Assembly (NCBI RefSeq): GCF_014698035.1
Contig: NZ_JACJSF010000005.1
Span: 124,001 to 188,000 of the forward strand
Direction: 5' to 3'
DNA: 64,000 nt
Source: Desmonostoc muscorum FACHB-395
Lineage (GTDB): Bacteria > Cyanobacteriota > Cyanobacteriia > Cyanobacteriales > Nostocaceae
The position numbers and the translations under genes were made by a program. Position 1 is the stretch's first letter. Every line of letters begins with the position of its first letter. The notes beneath the pieces were generated by a model. It searched no databases and was not told where the DNA came from. It saw nothing but the letters and a program-made list of their open reading frames with translations. Positions 55,924 through 64,000 of this stretch are shown piece by piece.

Positions 55924-56264
55924 ATGGCGCGTTTATACGCTGATGAGATGTTCCCACGTAAAGTTAGTGAACTGTTAAGAACAATGGGACATGATGTTTT
56001 AACTGTACAGGAAGCTGGTAACGCAAATTTAGGTATTCCAGATGACGAAGTGTTAGCCTTTGCAATCGCGATAATCGAACTGTAATAACACTAAATCGTC
56101 AAGATTTTATCAAACTGGATAGAAGCTCACCTAAACATTTAGGTATTATTGTTTGTACAAATGATACTGATAGGTTTCGAATGGCAACTCGAATTAATGA
56201 AGCAATTAATCAAGACGAATCATTGACAGGTAACTTGATTCACGTTGTACGCCCTACCAGTTGA
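55924..56264 (+). pseudogene. DUF5615 PIN-like protein, frameshifted
   Basis: MARLYADEMFPRKVSELLRT and GHDVLTVQEAG, with an Asp in YADE and the DDE motif near residue 40, are typical of DUF5615 PIN-like nucleases. The frame stops at 56083-56085 after 53 residues. Adding one base after GCG at 56070 restores AIANNRTVITLNRQDF and continues to a TGA at 56262-56264, giving the expected ~113 residues. So a single-base deletion (56070/56071) has inactivated it, unless it is a sequencing error. It forms a toxin-antitoxin-like pair with the DUF433 gene. Confidence 0.8.
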
Positions 56265-56371
56265 AAATAATTGAAGCTCGTCTTCAATTTGTTTTGAGCT
56301 TCTCAAGCAAAACTTCCCCAATTTCCGGTAAAATCAAGTTCTGAGGATTGTGGAATTGGGAGAAATTTGGG

Positions 56372-57097
56372 GTGCCTACACTTGGCGTTAACATTGACCA
56401 CATTGCCACCATCCGGCAAGCGCGGCGGACGGTAGAACCAGACCCAGTAGCGGCGGCGGTGCTGGCAGAATTAGCGGGTGCTGATGGAATTACGGTGCAT
56501 CTGCGCGAAGATCGGCGACATATCCAAGACCGGGATGTGCGTATATTGCGGCAAACAGTGCGATCGCATCTTAATTTAGAAATGGCCGCAACAGAAGAGA
56601 TGCTAGCGATCGCTCTGGATATCAAACCAGATTACGTGACTTTAGTCCCCGAAAAGCGCCAAGAAGTCACAACAGAAGGCGGACTAGATATTATTGGCCA
56701 AATTGCTAGAATAGGTGAGATAGTCGATAAATTGCAAAGCGCTAGCATTCCAGTTAGTTTATTTATCGATGCCGAACCAGCACAAATCGAAGCATCTGTC
56801 AAGGTACAGGCGCAGTTTATCGAATTGCACACCGGACAATATGCTGAGGCTAAGGATGAAACAAATCGCCACCGAGAATTAGCCATATTAGCTAAAGGTT
56901 GTCAACAAGCGATTCAAGCTGGATTGCGAGTCAACGCTGGTCATGGACTCACCTATTGGAACGTCTATCCAGTGGCTGCGCTTCCAGGCATGGAAGAACT
57001 GAACATTGGTCATACCATCATCAGTCGGGCAGCATTAGTAGGTATAGAAAGGGCAGTCCGCGAGATGAAGCAAGCTATCAGAGGTGACAGGGGATAG
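56372..57097 (+). CDS. pdxJ: Pyridoxine 5'-phosphate synthase
   Basis: A 241-residue TIM-barrel enzyme that condenses deoxyxylulose 5-phosphate with 3-amino-2-oxopropyl phosphate to make vitamin B6. Family signatures are [16 protein letters not shown] at the start, [44 protein letters not shown] and [15 protein letters not shown] start at the GTG at 56372 ([11 protein letters not shown]), since GGGAG lies about ten bases upstream and the length matches the family; a TTG at 56348 would add eight residues. Monocistronic. Confidence 0.93.
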   Translation: MPTLGVNIDHIATIRQARRTVEPDPVAAAVLAELAGADGITVHLREDRRHIQDRDVRILRQTVRSHLNLEMAATEEMLAIALDIKPDYVTLVPEKRQEVTTEGGLDIIGQIARIGEIVDKLQSASIPVSLFIDAEPAQIEASVKVQAQFIELHTGQYAEAKDETNRHRELAILAKGCQQAIQAGLRVNAGHGLTYWNVYPVAALPGMEELNIGHTIISRAALVGIERAVREMKQAIRGDRG

Positions 57098-57123
57098 GGA
57101 ATAGGGAATAGGGGAAGAAATTA

Positions 57124-57172
57124 TAACCTATAACCTGTAACCTGTAACCTGTAACCTGTAACCCATAACCTA
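57124..57172. repeat. Seven perfect-phase heptamers (TAACCTG)
   Basis: TAACCTA, four TAACCTG, TAACCCA, TAACCTA: seven units in 49 bases without a gap. GGAATAG heptamers precede it at 57091-57115. It lies immediately before the pathogen-related-like gene. Confidence 0.85.
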
Positions 57173-57229
57173 GAGGGGTTGTCACTGCGAAATCTGGAAA
57201 TTGGGATCAAATCTTCAGCAAAAACTTCT

Positions 57230-57949
57230 ATGAGCGCAACACAGTCTAACAACCTGCCACTTTGGGTACAGGATAGAGATAAAGTGATAGCAGAAAGCAC
57301 TGATGTCGAGTGGCGCTATCAGACACCGCCTGATTATTCTCGTTCCAAAGAAAATCTTGCCCAAGAAAGTATCCACAATCACCTTGAAGGTACACTGGAA
57401 GCGATCGTGCAAAATTTAGTGCGAACCTTCGAGATGGAGGTATCTTTCAAAGCTAACCCACAACAGTGGTTGTCTATTGTCAATGAACAGTTTCGTGTGA
57501 GTACCAATGGCGGAGTAGAGTATACCGCAGCAGATTTATCAGCCCAAGGTACTTACAATCTCTTTATGCCTGATTCAGAGCATTACAAAGCTTCAGAAGA
57601 AACCTTTGAATCATCCGCAAAAGTCTTCCACACAACATTTCCCCAAGGATTTCCTTGGGAAGTGCTGGAAGTTTTCTCAGGGCCACCAAATGTCACATTC
57701 AAATGGCGGCATTGGGGACATTTTAATGGAGAATATAAAGGCCATGCACCGACTGGAGAGACAATAGAAATTATCGGTATGAGCATTGCAAAAGTTACCG
57801 ATGACTTGAAGGTTATTTCCTTAGAACACTACTTCGACAATAATCTGTTCTTGGAAAAGCTAACATCTGGTGGCAAACAGACAAATGCCCAAAAGTCGGG
57901 AAGTGCTTGTCCGTTCAGTTCTTGGTTCAAGAAATCCCCTAAGAGTTAG
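57230..57949 (+). CDS. Homologue of plant pathogen-related protein (SnoaL-like fold)
   Basis: A 239-residue protein from the ATG at 57230; a TTG at 57179 would add 17 residues. Its sequence follows, as I recall it, that of plant pathogen-related proteins (barley PRP type): VEWRYQTPPDYS, LEGTLEAIVQNLVRTFEMEVS, VSTNGG, YNLFMPDSEHYKASEETFESS, VFHTTFPQGFPWEVLEVFSGPP and FKWRHWGHFNGEYKGHAPTG. The central part has the SnoaL/NTF2-like alpha+beta barrel pattern. Biochemical function is unknown in plants and bacteria. The Cys/Lys-rich tail (ACPFSSWFKKSPKS) is extra. ycf54 follows after 65 bases on the same strand. Confidence 0.75.
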   Translation: MSATQSNNLPLWVQDRDKVIAESTDVEWRYQTPPDYSRSKENLAQESIHNHLEGTLEAIVQNLVRTFEMEVSFKANPQQWLSIVNEQFRVSTNGGVEYTAADLSAQGTYNLFMPDSEHYKASEETFESSAKVFHTTFPQGFPWEVLEVFSGPPNVTFKWRHWGHFNGEYKGHAPTGETIEIIGMSIAKVTDDLKVISLEHYFDNNLFLEKLTSGGKQTNAQKSGSACPFSSWFKKSPKS

Positions 57950-58014
57950 TTGATAAGGGTACAGAATGTCGTACTGTGCCCTTACATTATTCACACAGCA
58001 ACCAAAGGATGAAA

Positions 58015-58344
58015 ATGCAAACATATTATTACGTTTTGGCTAGTCAACGCTTTCTTCTCCAAGAAGAACCGATACACGAAGTTATCAAAGAACGCACTCG
58101 TCACTACCACGAACAAGAAAAACAAATAGATTTTTGGTTAGTTGAGCAACCAGCTTTCTTGGAAGCACCCCAATTTGCACAAATCAAGGCAAAGTGTCCC
58201 CAACCAGCAGTAGCAATTATTTCTACAAATCCCCAATTTATTACTTGGTTAAAACTGCGTTTAGAGTACGTTATCACTGGAGAATTCCAGGCTCCTTCTG
58301 AGACAATACCAGATGCTTTGGCATCGCTTGCTACCGTATCTTAA
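58015..58344 (+). CDS. ycf54: Ycf54, subunit of Mg-protoporphyrin IX monomethyl ester cyclase
   Basis: A 109-residue protein from the ATG at 58015 (MQTYYYVLASQRF), with AAAGGA five bases upstream; an ATG two codons earlier is also possible. Conserved blocks are FLLQEEPIHEVIKERTRHYHEQEKQIDFW, PAFLEAPQFAQIKAKCPQPAVAIISTN and FITWLKLRLEYVITGEF. Ycf54 is needed to assemble or stabilise the aerobic cyclase (AcsF/CycI) that closes the fifth ring of chlorophyll. The gene may share a transcript with the upstream pathogen-related-like gene, but the distance does not prove it. Confidence 0.9.
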   Translation: MQTYYYVLASQRFLLQEEPIHEVIKERTRHYHEQEKQIDFWLVEQPAFLEAPQFAQIKAKCPQPAVAIISTNPQFITWLKLRLEYVITGEFQAPSETIPDALASLATVS

Positions 58345-58384
58345 AAATGGTGAATGGGGCATGGGGAAGAGGTGATAGGTGACA

Positions 58385-58430
58385 GGTTATAGGGAATAAT
58401 CTGTACCCTGTAACCTATAACCTATTCCCT
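58385..58430. repeat. TAACC heptamer remnants in inverted arrangement
   Basis: GGTTATAGGGAATA faces TATAACCTATTCCCT across about 15 bases; the units are those of the array at 57124. Confidence 0.6.
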
Positions 58431-58568
58431 TCTTTACTCCAATTTTATTTGCTAAGAAGAAAATATGTTTTGTAACAGTCCTTCCATTCCCACACTGAAG
58501 TAAGTAGGTTTTCAGCTTTTTTCTTATAAAATCTTCTAAGACACCTTGATTTACATAATCTAACTTTT

Positions 58569-59234
58569 GTGCATAGATTTCAGACTTTACCAAGTGTTTT
58601 AGGATTAGCGATTGCAGGGTTGATTGGTGGCATGAGTTCTGTTTTTGCCCAACAAGCCATTCCTCTTTGTCAACCACCGACTTCGGGCGAGTATCTTTTA
58701 TTAGTAGTCAGTCCCACAGCTGATAATCAAAAGCAGTTGCGTAGCGCCTTACCGCCTGAACTCAAAACCATTACCTGCAAATATCTCAACGAAACTGTGA
58801 CGCGGATAGGGGGGTTTAAAAAGATTGATGATGCCAATCGATGGGCAAGGTATGTAAGTAATATTGTTGGCTTGTCTGCTATCATCACCACTCGACCAAC
58901 AACGGCAGATGTACAGCCGTCACAAACACAGCCACAACTACAGCAACAGCCACTTCAGCAAACAGTTAACTATAATCCTCAAGCATTAGGAGAGGGTTAT
59001 GCAGTTTTGGTAGATTATTACAATCGTCCTGAACTAGTAAATAGCGTGCAGCAAGCAGTAGGAGGTAACGTAGGTTTTGTTTCTTATGGACAACGCCCTT
59101 ACTTGTTAGCAGTTTATACCACCAATCAAAGTGAAGCATACAATACATTGCAGAAGCTGAACAATGGCGGTTTTGTTGCCAGCATAGTAGATAGCCGTAA
59201 AGTGATTCTGCTGCGCTCAACTGTGCGATTGTAG
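58569..59234 (+). CDS. Secreted protein with SPOR-like halves
   Basis: A 221-residue protein read from a GTG (fMHRFQTLPSVLGLAIAGLIGGM), with a signal peptide likely cleaved after VFA near residue 27. Two similar halves follow, SGEYLLLVVSPTADNQKQL and GEGYAVLVDYYNRPELVNSV, each continuing with a beta-alpha-beta pattern like SPOR domains, joined by a Gln/Pro/Thr-rich linker (residues about 110-138). Function unknown; binding of cell-wall glycan is plausible from the fold. The start codon is uncertain because no ATG is available. Confidence 0.6.
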   Translation: MHRFQTLPSVLGLAIAGLIGGMSSVFAQQAIPLCQPPTSGEYLLLVVSPTADNQKQLRSALPPELKTITCKYLNETVTRIGGFKKIDDANRWARYVSNIVGLSAIITTRPTTADVQPSQTQPQLQQQPLQQTVNYNPQALGEGYAVLVDYYNRPELVNSVQQAVGGNVGFVSYGQRPYLLAVYTTNQSEAYNTLQKLNNGGFVASIVDSRKVILLRSTVRL

Positions 59235-59345
59235 TGATATTAAGTTTTCTAGAATACTGATGCGATCTACCAAGTTGGTAATTTGTCAGTTGACAAATTA
59301 CCAGTTCCCAATTAAAAATAGTCGCTCAAACAAGGATGTATTGCC

Positions 59346-59807
59346 CTAGTTTAAATAAGCAAAACTAGCTAACCAACAGATGGTTATACCCAAAGCCGAC
59401 CCAGCTATTACCTGAACTGGTGTATGTCCAAGTAATTCCTTCAGACGGTCTTGGCTAAAGTCTGGTTTTTCATGAAATAATTCATCAATCATTTGATTGA
59501 GGATACGAGCTTGCTTACCAGCCGCTTGGCGAACTCCGGCTGCATCATACATGACAATGATGGCAAAAACCATCGCAAGGGCAAAATCAGGAGATGCCCA
59601 ACCAAGTGTTTGCCCGACACCAGCTGCTAGAGCTGTAACTAAAGCTGAATGGGCACTGGGCATACCTCCAGTTGTCACCAAAACACGGATATTCAGTTTG
59701 CGATTTTTAACGATCTCGACTACGAGCTTTAATGCTTGAGCAATTAAACAAGCGACCAGAGCAACCAGCAGCACCCGGTTGTCTAAAATGTTGCCTATGT
59801 CCTGCAT
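59346..59807 (-). CDS. Divergent PAP2-family (DUF212) membrane protein
   Basis: A 153-residue protein with four hydrophobic segments. Motifs GGMPSAHSALVTALA and YDAAGVRQAAGKQA, and the C-terminal LKELLGHTPVQVIAGSALG, are characteristic of the DUF212 acid-phosphatase/vanadium-haloperoxidase-related family; the SAH and LGHTP parts resemble the phosphatase signature residues. It may act on isoprenoid diphosphates, a fit to its place downstream of crtE, but this is inference. It is the third gene in the folD-crtE-DUF212 run. Confidence 0.85.
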   Translation of the reverse strand: MQDIGNILDNRVLLVALVACLIAQALKLVVEIVKNRKLNIRVLVTTGGMPSAHSALVTALAAGVGQTLGWASPDFALAMVFAIIVMYDAAGVRQAAGKQARILNQMIDELFHEKPDFSQDRLKELLGHTPVQVIAGSALGITICWLASFAYLN

Positions 59808-60076
59808 GGTATTTTGGTTAGGTTAGTAAATATTAGCAGCGGTTGTTGGTTGAGGAAACATTTAGATTCAACCCAAAATCCAAAATTAACCTAGTACATC
59901 ACGGCGGAAACAGATCAATTATTCAAAATTGTCTAAAAGCTGATTAAATAAGCTTTTTGAATTTTGAATTTTCAATTCTGCTGGGCGGTAGTAGTACAGT
60001 ATCGTGTAAATAAACCACCCATTCCCAATCAATGAAACCCTTACGGTATAAGAATTTAGAATCCCGCAAAGCGTTG

Positions 60077-61009
60077 CTAGTTATTGCGGCTAGTAATAAA
60101 ATGAGCGATCGCTTGGAGTGGCTTGGCTCTGTCTCCAAATGGTTCTAATTCGGCACAAGCTACTTTAACTAGCTCTTGGGCTTTTAAGCGCGATTCTTCA
60201 AGTCCCCAAAGGCTAGGATAGGTCACTTTCTTTGCTTGTTGGTCTTTACCAGCTGTTTTGCCTAATTGCTCTTTTGTAGAAGTGATATCCAGAATATCAT
60301 CTATGATTTGGAATGCTAGCCCAATATTTTCAGCATAACGGGTTAGTCGCTGCACGTCTTCAGTTGATGCCGCAGCGATGATCCCACCAGAAACTACGCA
60401 AGCTTCCAAAAGGGCGGATGTTTTGTGTCTATGAATGAAATTTAGCGTTTCTAGAGAAATATCTGATTTCCCCTCACACTCCAAATCGACAACTTGACCA
60501 CCGACCAAACCAGCTGCCCCCAGCGCCCGGCCAAGACGAACAATTACCTGCAAGGTTAGCTCTCTGTTAACGCTTGGGGGGGTTTTAAGGGCAACCAACT
60601 CAAAAGCGAGTGCTAACAAGCCGTCTCCAGCCAAAATCGCCACATCTTCGCCATAGACTTTATGATTTGTCAGCTTTCCCCGACGGTAATCGTCATTATC
60701 CATCGCTGGGAGGTCGTCATGAATCAAAGACATTGTGTGGATCATCTCCACAGCACAAGCTGTTGGCATAGCCATTTCGATAGTGCCGCCCATCATTTCA
60801 CAGGTAGCAAGGCAAAGAATGGGACGTACACGCTTGCCGCCAGCTAATAACGAGTAGCGCATCGCCTCATAAATCTTTTCTGGATAAATGATGGGGATAG
60901 CCTGATCTAAAGCATTATCACAAAGCTTTTGTCGCTCTTTGAGATAGGCTACTAAGTTAAATGTGGCTTCCTCTGGTGGTGTCTTTTGAACGTTATCAGT
61001 TGCTACCAT
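60077..61009 (-). CDS. crtE: Geranylgeranyl diphosphate synthase
   Basis: A 310-residue trans-prenyltransferase that builds C20 GGPP, the precursor of carotenoids, phytol chains and quinone tails. The first aspartate-rich motif is [17 protein letters not shown] and the second is [18 protein letters not shown] and GDGLLALAF are also typical. An insertion-free short first motif DDLPAMD marks bacterial/plant type II GGPPS. It lies between folD and the DUF212 gene on the same strand; the gaps (about 190 and 270 bases) leave co-transcription open. Confidence 0.92.
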   Translation of the reverse strand: MVATDNVQKTPPEEATFNLVAYLKERQKLCDNALDQAIPIIYPEKIYEAMRYSLLAGGKRVRPILCLATCEMMGGTIEMAMPTACAVEMIHTMSLIHDDLPAMDNDDYRRGKLTNHKVYGEDVAILAGDGLLALAFELVALKTPPSVNRELTLQVIVRLGRALGAAGLVGGQVVDLECEGKSDISLETLNFIHRHKTSALLEACVVSGGIIAAASTEDVQRLTRYAENIGLAFQIIDDILDITSTKEQLGKTAGKDQQAKKVTYPSLWGLEESRLKAQELVKVACAELEPFGDRAKPLQAIAHFITSRNN

Positions 61010-61099
61010 TCTTCAATTCCTGACACTTTGGGATTTTTGTCTTATACGTCACAATTTTAAGGTGCTGTGGGGCTGAAAAAATGAAGAGTTCACAATTAT

Positions 61100-61126
61100 G
61101 AGTTAGGAATTAGGAGTTAGGAGTTG
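61100..61126. repeat. TTAGGAG heptamers
   Basis: About three units lie between folD and crtE; the same motif is at 25478-25500. Confidence 0.55.
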
Positions 61127-61196
61127 AGATGCGATTAATCGCGTCTGTACAAGAGTTAGGATTAATAATTCTTAACTTTTAACTCATCACTCTCTT

Positions 61197-62075
61197 TCAT
61201 TTTCTTGCTGCTCTGGAATAGCTGGTGAAGGTATTTTGTAACAATATGGCAACAGTCATAGGGCCAACACCACCAGGAACGGGGGTGATAAATCCTGCTA
61301 CACCAGCAGTTGATTCAAAGTCAACATCGCCAATTAAGCGACTTTTGCCACTAGCATCGGTGACACGATTCATTCCCACATCTACCACAACAGCACCTGG
61401 TTTTACCATATCAGCAGTGATGAGTCCGGGACGACCTGCTGCTGCAATTAGAATATCAGCATTTTGGGTGATGCTTTTGAGGTCATGCGATCGCGAGTGA
61501 GCGATCGTGACTGTAGCATCAGCTTCTAGTAGCATCAGCGCCATAGGTTTACCCACCAAAATACTCCGTCCCACCACTACTGCCTGTTTTCCTTGCAATG
61601 GAATCTCATATTCTTGCAAAAGCCGCATCACACCATCCGGGGTGCAGCTGCGTAAACCGATTTCTCCTCGTACTAATCGCCCCAAATTAACTGGGTGTAG
61701 TCCATCAGCATCTTTATCGGGATCAATTTGATGTAGCAGAGCCACAGCATCTAAGTGGTCAGGTAAGGGCAACTGTACAAGAATGCCATCCACGCGTTCA
61801 TCGTCGTTTAGTGCAGCAATGACCTCTTGTAACTCCCTAAAGGTAGTTTCGGCAGGAAAATGCTTACCAAAAGAGGCGATGCCAACTTTTGCACAGGCTT
61901 TTTCTTTATTGCGGACATAAGCGGCTGACGCTGGGTTATCACCAACCATTAAGACTGCTAAACCAGGGGGTCGTCCAATTTCTGGTTGTAATTGTGTAAT
62001 GGCTACAGAAAGTTCTTGCTGAATTTTTGCTGCTATTGCTTTCCCATCAAGGAGTTTGGCAGTTTTTGTTTCCAT
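61197..62075 (-). CDS. folD: Methylenetetrahydrofolate dehydrogenase/cyclohydrolase
   Basis: A 292-residue bifunctional enzyme from the ATG at 62075 ([15 protein letters not shown]), with GGGAA upstream; an in-frame TTG at 62087 is less likely. It interconverts methylene-, methenyl- and formyl-tetrahydrofolate. Signatures are [17 protein letters not shown] with the catalytic Lys, [28 protein letters not shown] and the Rossmann-type [16 protein letters not shown], ending with [17 protein letters not shown]. Cytoplasmic. It is upstream of crtE, a gene order I recall from other cyanobacteria. Confidence 0.95.
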   Translation of the reverse strand: METKTAKLLDGKAIAAKIQQELSVAITQLQPEIGRPPGLAVLMVGDNPASAAYVRNKEKACAKVGIASFGKHFPAETTFRELQEVIAALNDDERVDGILVQLPLPDHLDAVALLHQIDPDKDADGLHPVNLGRLVRGEIGLRSCTPDGVMRLLQEYEIPLQGKQAVVVGRSILVGKPMALMLLEADATVTIAHSRSHDLKSITQNADILIAAAGRPGLITADMVKPGAVVVDVGMNRVTDASGKSRLIGDVDFESTAGVAGFITPVPGGVGPMTVAILLQNTFTSYSRAARK

Positions 62076-62326
62076 GAAAATTCCCAACTATAAAATTAAT
62101 TCGCCTTTTATCCAAAAGTCTAGAGTAAAAATATTGCCTATTGACTTTTAAATATTATTGTGTATCTGCTTGATGTCGTAGCGTTTCTATCACAGTCAAT
62201 TCATAATGCTTATTTTCTCAGATCAACGGCTTTATCTGAAGAATAAAGAATTGCAGGCTGAAATTCAGAACATTTTTTGCTCAGTTGAGAGCGTGTTTCT
62301 GAAACCACAGAGAAAGAATATTATAG

Positions 62327-62815
62327 ATGGGAACTGACCTAATGAAACTGGCGACAAAGCAAGCAGTGAAGCAAAAATTTGCTCAATCAGTGGCTTTCAT
62401 GCAACAAACAAGAAATTTGTCCCTTTCGTTTTCTTTAGGGCATAGTATTGTTTCTTACCGCCTGGGGTTGATTATTTTATTGGTGGTAGGACTTTGTAGT
62501 TGTGGTAGTTTAACCCCATCTGGCTTGAATGGGACTAATTTCCAAATTGGTAGCAATGTCACGCCAATTCGAGAAATTAAACCAGAACAAGACAATCGGG
62601 CTATAGTTTACATCCAGGGTCAGGTGGAAAAACAAGCTCCTCTGATGAAGCAATGGGCTTATCAAATTAATGACTCGACTGGCAAAATTTGGGTTGTCAC
62701 CAATCAAAAAAATCTAGCGAAGGGAGCGCAAGTGGTGATTAAGGGTAAAATTCGCTACCAAAGCATCCCTTTAGGTGGTAAAGAATTGGGGGAAGTTTAT
62801 CTAGAAGAAGAGTAA
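62327..62815 (+). CDS. Lipoprotein-like small protein, OB-like C-terminus
   Basis: A 162-residue protein. An N-terminal stretch of about 45 polar residues precedes a hydrophobic segment (LGLIILLVVGLCSCGS), which may be a lipoprotein signal; the true start could be the Met near residue 25. The C-terminal ~90 residues (IVYIQGQVEKQAPLM, WAYQINDSTGKIWVVTNQ, VVIKGKIRYQSIPLGGKELGEVYLEE) have the alternating strand pattern of a small OB-fold (BOF-like). Function unknown. The Nudix gene follows after 24 bases and may be co-transcribed. Confidence 0.6.
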   Translation: MGTDLMKLATKQAVKQKFAQSVAFMQQTRNLSLSFSLGHSIVSYRLGLIILLVVGLCSCGSLTPSGLNGTNFQIGSNVTPIREIKPEQDNRAIVYIQGQVEKQAPLMKQWAYQINDSTGKIWVVTNQKNLAKGAQVVIKGKIRYQSIPLGGKELGEVYLEEE

Positions 62816-62839
62816 TCAGCAATTAAAAATTAATAATAT

Positions 62840-63274
62840 ATGAACAATCAACCGGTGCATGTAGCGATCGCAATTCTCTATCAAGAAAACAAGTTTCTTA
62901 TGCAACTACGCGACAACATCCCCGGTATTCTCTACCCTGGTTACTGGGCGCTATTTGGCGGTCATATCGAACCTGGTGAAACGCCAGATATCGCAGTGAA
63001 ACGAGAAATTTTAGAAGAAATCGGCTATGAGCTACCACCCTTTGTGGAATTTGGCTGTTATACCGACGAAAGAGTTGTCCGTCATGTCTTTCATGCACCA
63101 CTATTGGTGGAATTAAATCAACTGGTTTTAAATGAAGGTTGGGATATGGGATTATTGACCCCAGAAGATATTCACCAAGGTAACTGTTATTCGCAAAACG
63201 CCCGCGAAGTACGCCCTTTGGGGAATACACATCGGCAAATTATGTTGGATTTTATGGAGAGAAATCAATCTTAA
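62840..63274 (+). CDS. Nudix hydrolase
   Basis: A 144-residue enzyme. The Nudix box is complete: G-x5-E-x7-R-E-x2-E-E-x-G at residues about 37-59 (GHIEPGETPDIAVKREILEE then IGY). These enzymes hydrolyse nucleoside diphosphates linked to another group, using Mg2+ bound by the REILEE glutamates. LFGGHIEPGE and the N-terminal strand VHVAIAILYQENKFLMQLR suggest a MutT-like subfamily, but the substrate cannot be told. It is 24 bases downstream of the lipoprotein-like gene. Confidence 0.85.
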   Translation: MNNQPVHVAIAILYQENKFLMQLRDNIPGILYPGYWALFGGHIEPGETPDIAVKREILEEIGYELPPFVEFGCYTDERVVRHVFHAPLLVELNQLVLNEGWDMGLLTPEDIHQGNCYSQNAREVRPLGNTHRQIMLDFMERNQS

Positions 63275-63275
63275 T

Positions 63276-63428
63276 GGGAATTGGGAATTGGGAATTGGCA
63301 AGAGGACTTGGGGACAAGGAGAATTGGGGACAAGGGGAAAGACTTGTTTCAAGTTCTCACCTCTTGTCCCCTTGTCCCCTTGTCTCCCCTGCCCCCTGCC
63401 TCCTGCCCCCTGCCCCCCTGCCTCCTCT
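63276..63428. repeat. GGGAATT heptamers plus facing CTTGTCCC/CTGCCCC arrays
   Basis: GGGAATT units (63276-63298) and GGGGACAAGG units face CCCCTTGTCCCC and CTGCCTC/CTGCCCC units (63360-63428), so part can fold back. It is the promoter-side repeat of the last gene. Confidence 0.7.
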
Positions 63429-63473
63429 CCTAGAAGCCAAAATAAAGTTATAACTCTTGTGGAGTCATCACTA

Positions 63474-64000
63474 ATGCAATCAGCAAACAAACTACCGCGA
63501 TGGTTAACTATAGGATTGGCATTTCCGATTATTATTCTCAACGGTTGGTTATTGCTCCAGGTGGTGCAGTATTTTCAGCCATTGATTAGTATTATTGCCG
63601 CCGCCATTCTACTGGCTTTTGTCTTGAACTATCCAATCCAGTTTTTGCAAGAACAAGGGGTAAAACGTAACCTAGCGATCGCAGGAGTGTTGCTTTTAAC
63701 TCTAGTGGTTTTAGTAGCTTTAGGCATCACCTTAGTTCCGCTAATTATCCAACAACTCGTTGAGCTAGCCAATATTTTGCCAAGTTGGATTGATTCTGGT
63801 ACTCAGCAACTCCAAACTTTCCAGGATTGGGCGTTAAGTCAGCAACAGCTTCCCATTAATTTAAGCGGGTTATTTACCCAAGTTTTGGAACGATTATCTA
63901 ACCAACTTCAGTCTTTCACTGGTAGAATTCTTGGTTTCGCCGTTGATACTATTGGTATTGTTCTCAATGTGTTGCTGGCGGTAGTGCTAACTGTCTATCT
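63474..64000 (+). CDS. AI-2E family transporter, N-terminal part (cut by window end)
   Basis: The frame opens at the ATG at 63474 (MQSANKLPRWLTIGLAFP) and remains open for 175 codons to the edge. Hydrophobic segments at residues about 10-28, 36-52, 70-95 and 150-175, and the loop VELANILPSWIDSGTQQLQ, fit the PerM/YdiK-type AI-2E transporter family, whose full proteins are 340-380 residues with about eight helices. These are exporters or permeases of varied substrate; the AI-2 link is only demonstrated for a few. The part seen is intact. Confidence 0.75.
   Translation, partial: MQSANKLPRWLTIGLAFPIIILNGWLLLQVVQYFQPLISIIAAAILLAFVLNYPIQFLQEQGVKRNLAIAGVLLLTLVVLVALGITLVPLIIQQLVELANILPSWIDSGTQQLQTFQDWALSQQQLPINLSGLFTQVLERLSNQLQSFTGRILGFAVDTIGIVLNVLLAVVLTVY

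Noticed and set aside
57124-57172. CRISPR-like array
   Set aside because: The units are seven bases without spacers; this is a simple tandem repeat.
59944-60138. 64-codon minus-strand open frame overlapping the crtE end
   Set aside because: Different frame from crtE and no coding character.

Overview
The window is a stretch of chromosome from a filamentous, heterocyst-type cyanobacterium, most likely Nostoc or a close relative. The evidence is the very frequent palindrome GCGATCGC (HIP1), runs of tandem heptanucleotides typical of Nostocales intergenic DNA, and cyanobacterial genes such as chlP, ycf54, nblS, bvdR, petF, a CAAD-domain gene and a long Ser/Thr-kinase/histidine-kinase fusion. 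There are no rRNA or tRNA genes, phage modules or CRISPR arrays that I can see. The genus is an inference from these features, not from a database match.

Layout. 1-3.1 kb: the 3' end of an IS4-type transposase, a possible gene remnant, and two glycosyltransferases. 3.3-5.4 kb: a ParA-like ATPase with a nuclease-like N-terminal domain, translationally coupled to a ParB-like protein. 5.6-15.8 kb: core metabolism and signalling (zinc-ribbon protein, nblS, pabAB, cysA-like ATPase, yidD-like, chlP, FAD oxidoreductase). 15.8-18.8 kb: pentapeptide-repeat membrane protein and two Uma2-family genes, one of them frameshifted. 19-25.5 kb: bvdR-map pair, ferredoxin, SpoIID-like protein, sulfiredoxin, Dps, and an HTH/GrpE-like protein. 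26.2-32.8 kb: STAS protein and PP2C-type response regulator (convergent), DUF1350, a membrane protein, and the lemA/M48-protease pair. 33.2-36.4 kb: a run of minus-strand small genes with a stress or envelope flavour (acidic protein, CAAD, BON lipoprotein, duplicated YflT-like protein). 36.9-43.1 kb: a 1033-residue membrane protein built on a ~97-residue repeat, then a hybrid histidine kinase whose first GAF domain looks able to bind bilin. 43.3-45 kb: ilvD. 45.7-48.3 kb: a two-gene conflict-type cassette, an EACC1-like protein followed by a caspase / effector-associated-domain / transmembrane / PstS-like fusion. 48.6-55.4 kb: a third Uma2 gene and a 1961-residue kinase carrying two in-frame heptamer-repeat insertions. 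55.6-63.3 kb: DUF433/DUF5615 toxin-antitoxin-like pair (toxin frameshifted), pdxJ, a homologue of plant pathogen-related protein, ycf54, a secreted protein, the folD-crtE-DUF212 run, a lipoprotein-like protein and a Nudix hydrolase. The window ends inside an AI-2E-family transporter.

How the parts connect. chlP, crtE, ycf54, bvdR, petF and nblS all serve chlorophyll, carotenoid and bilin synthesis, photosynthetic electron flow and light/nutrient stress control, but they are scattered singletons or pairs, as is normal in cyanobacteria. The accessory interest lies in the EACC1/caspase cassette at 45.7-48.3 kb, the nuclease-ParA/ParB pair at 3.3-5.4 kb, the large repeat protein at 36.9-40.0 kb, and a population of small inverted-repeat and heptamer elements that sit at gene ends and in two places have entered coding sequence.
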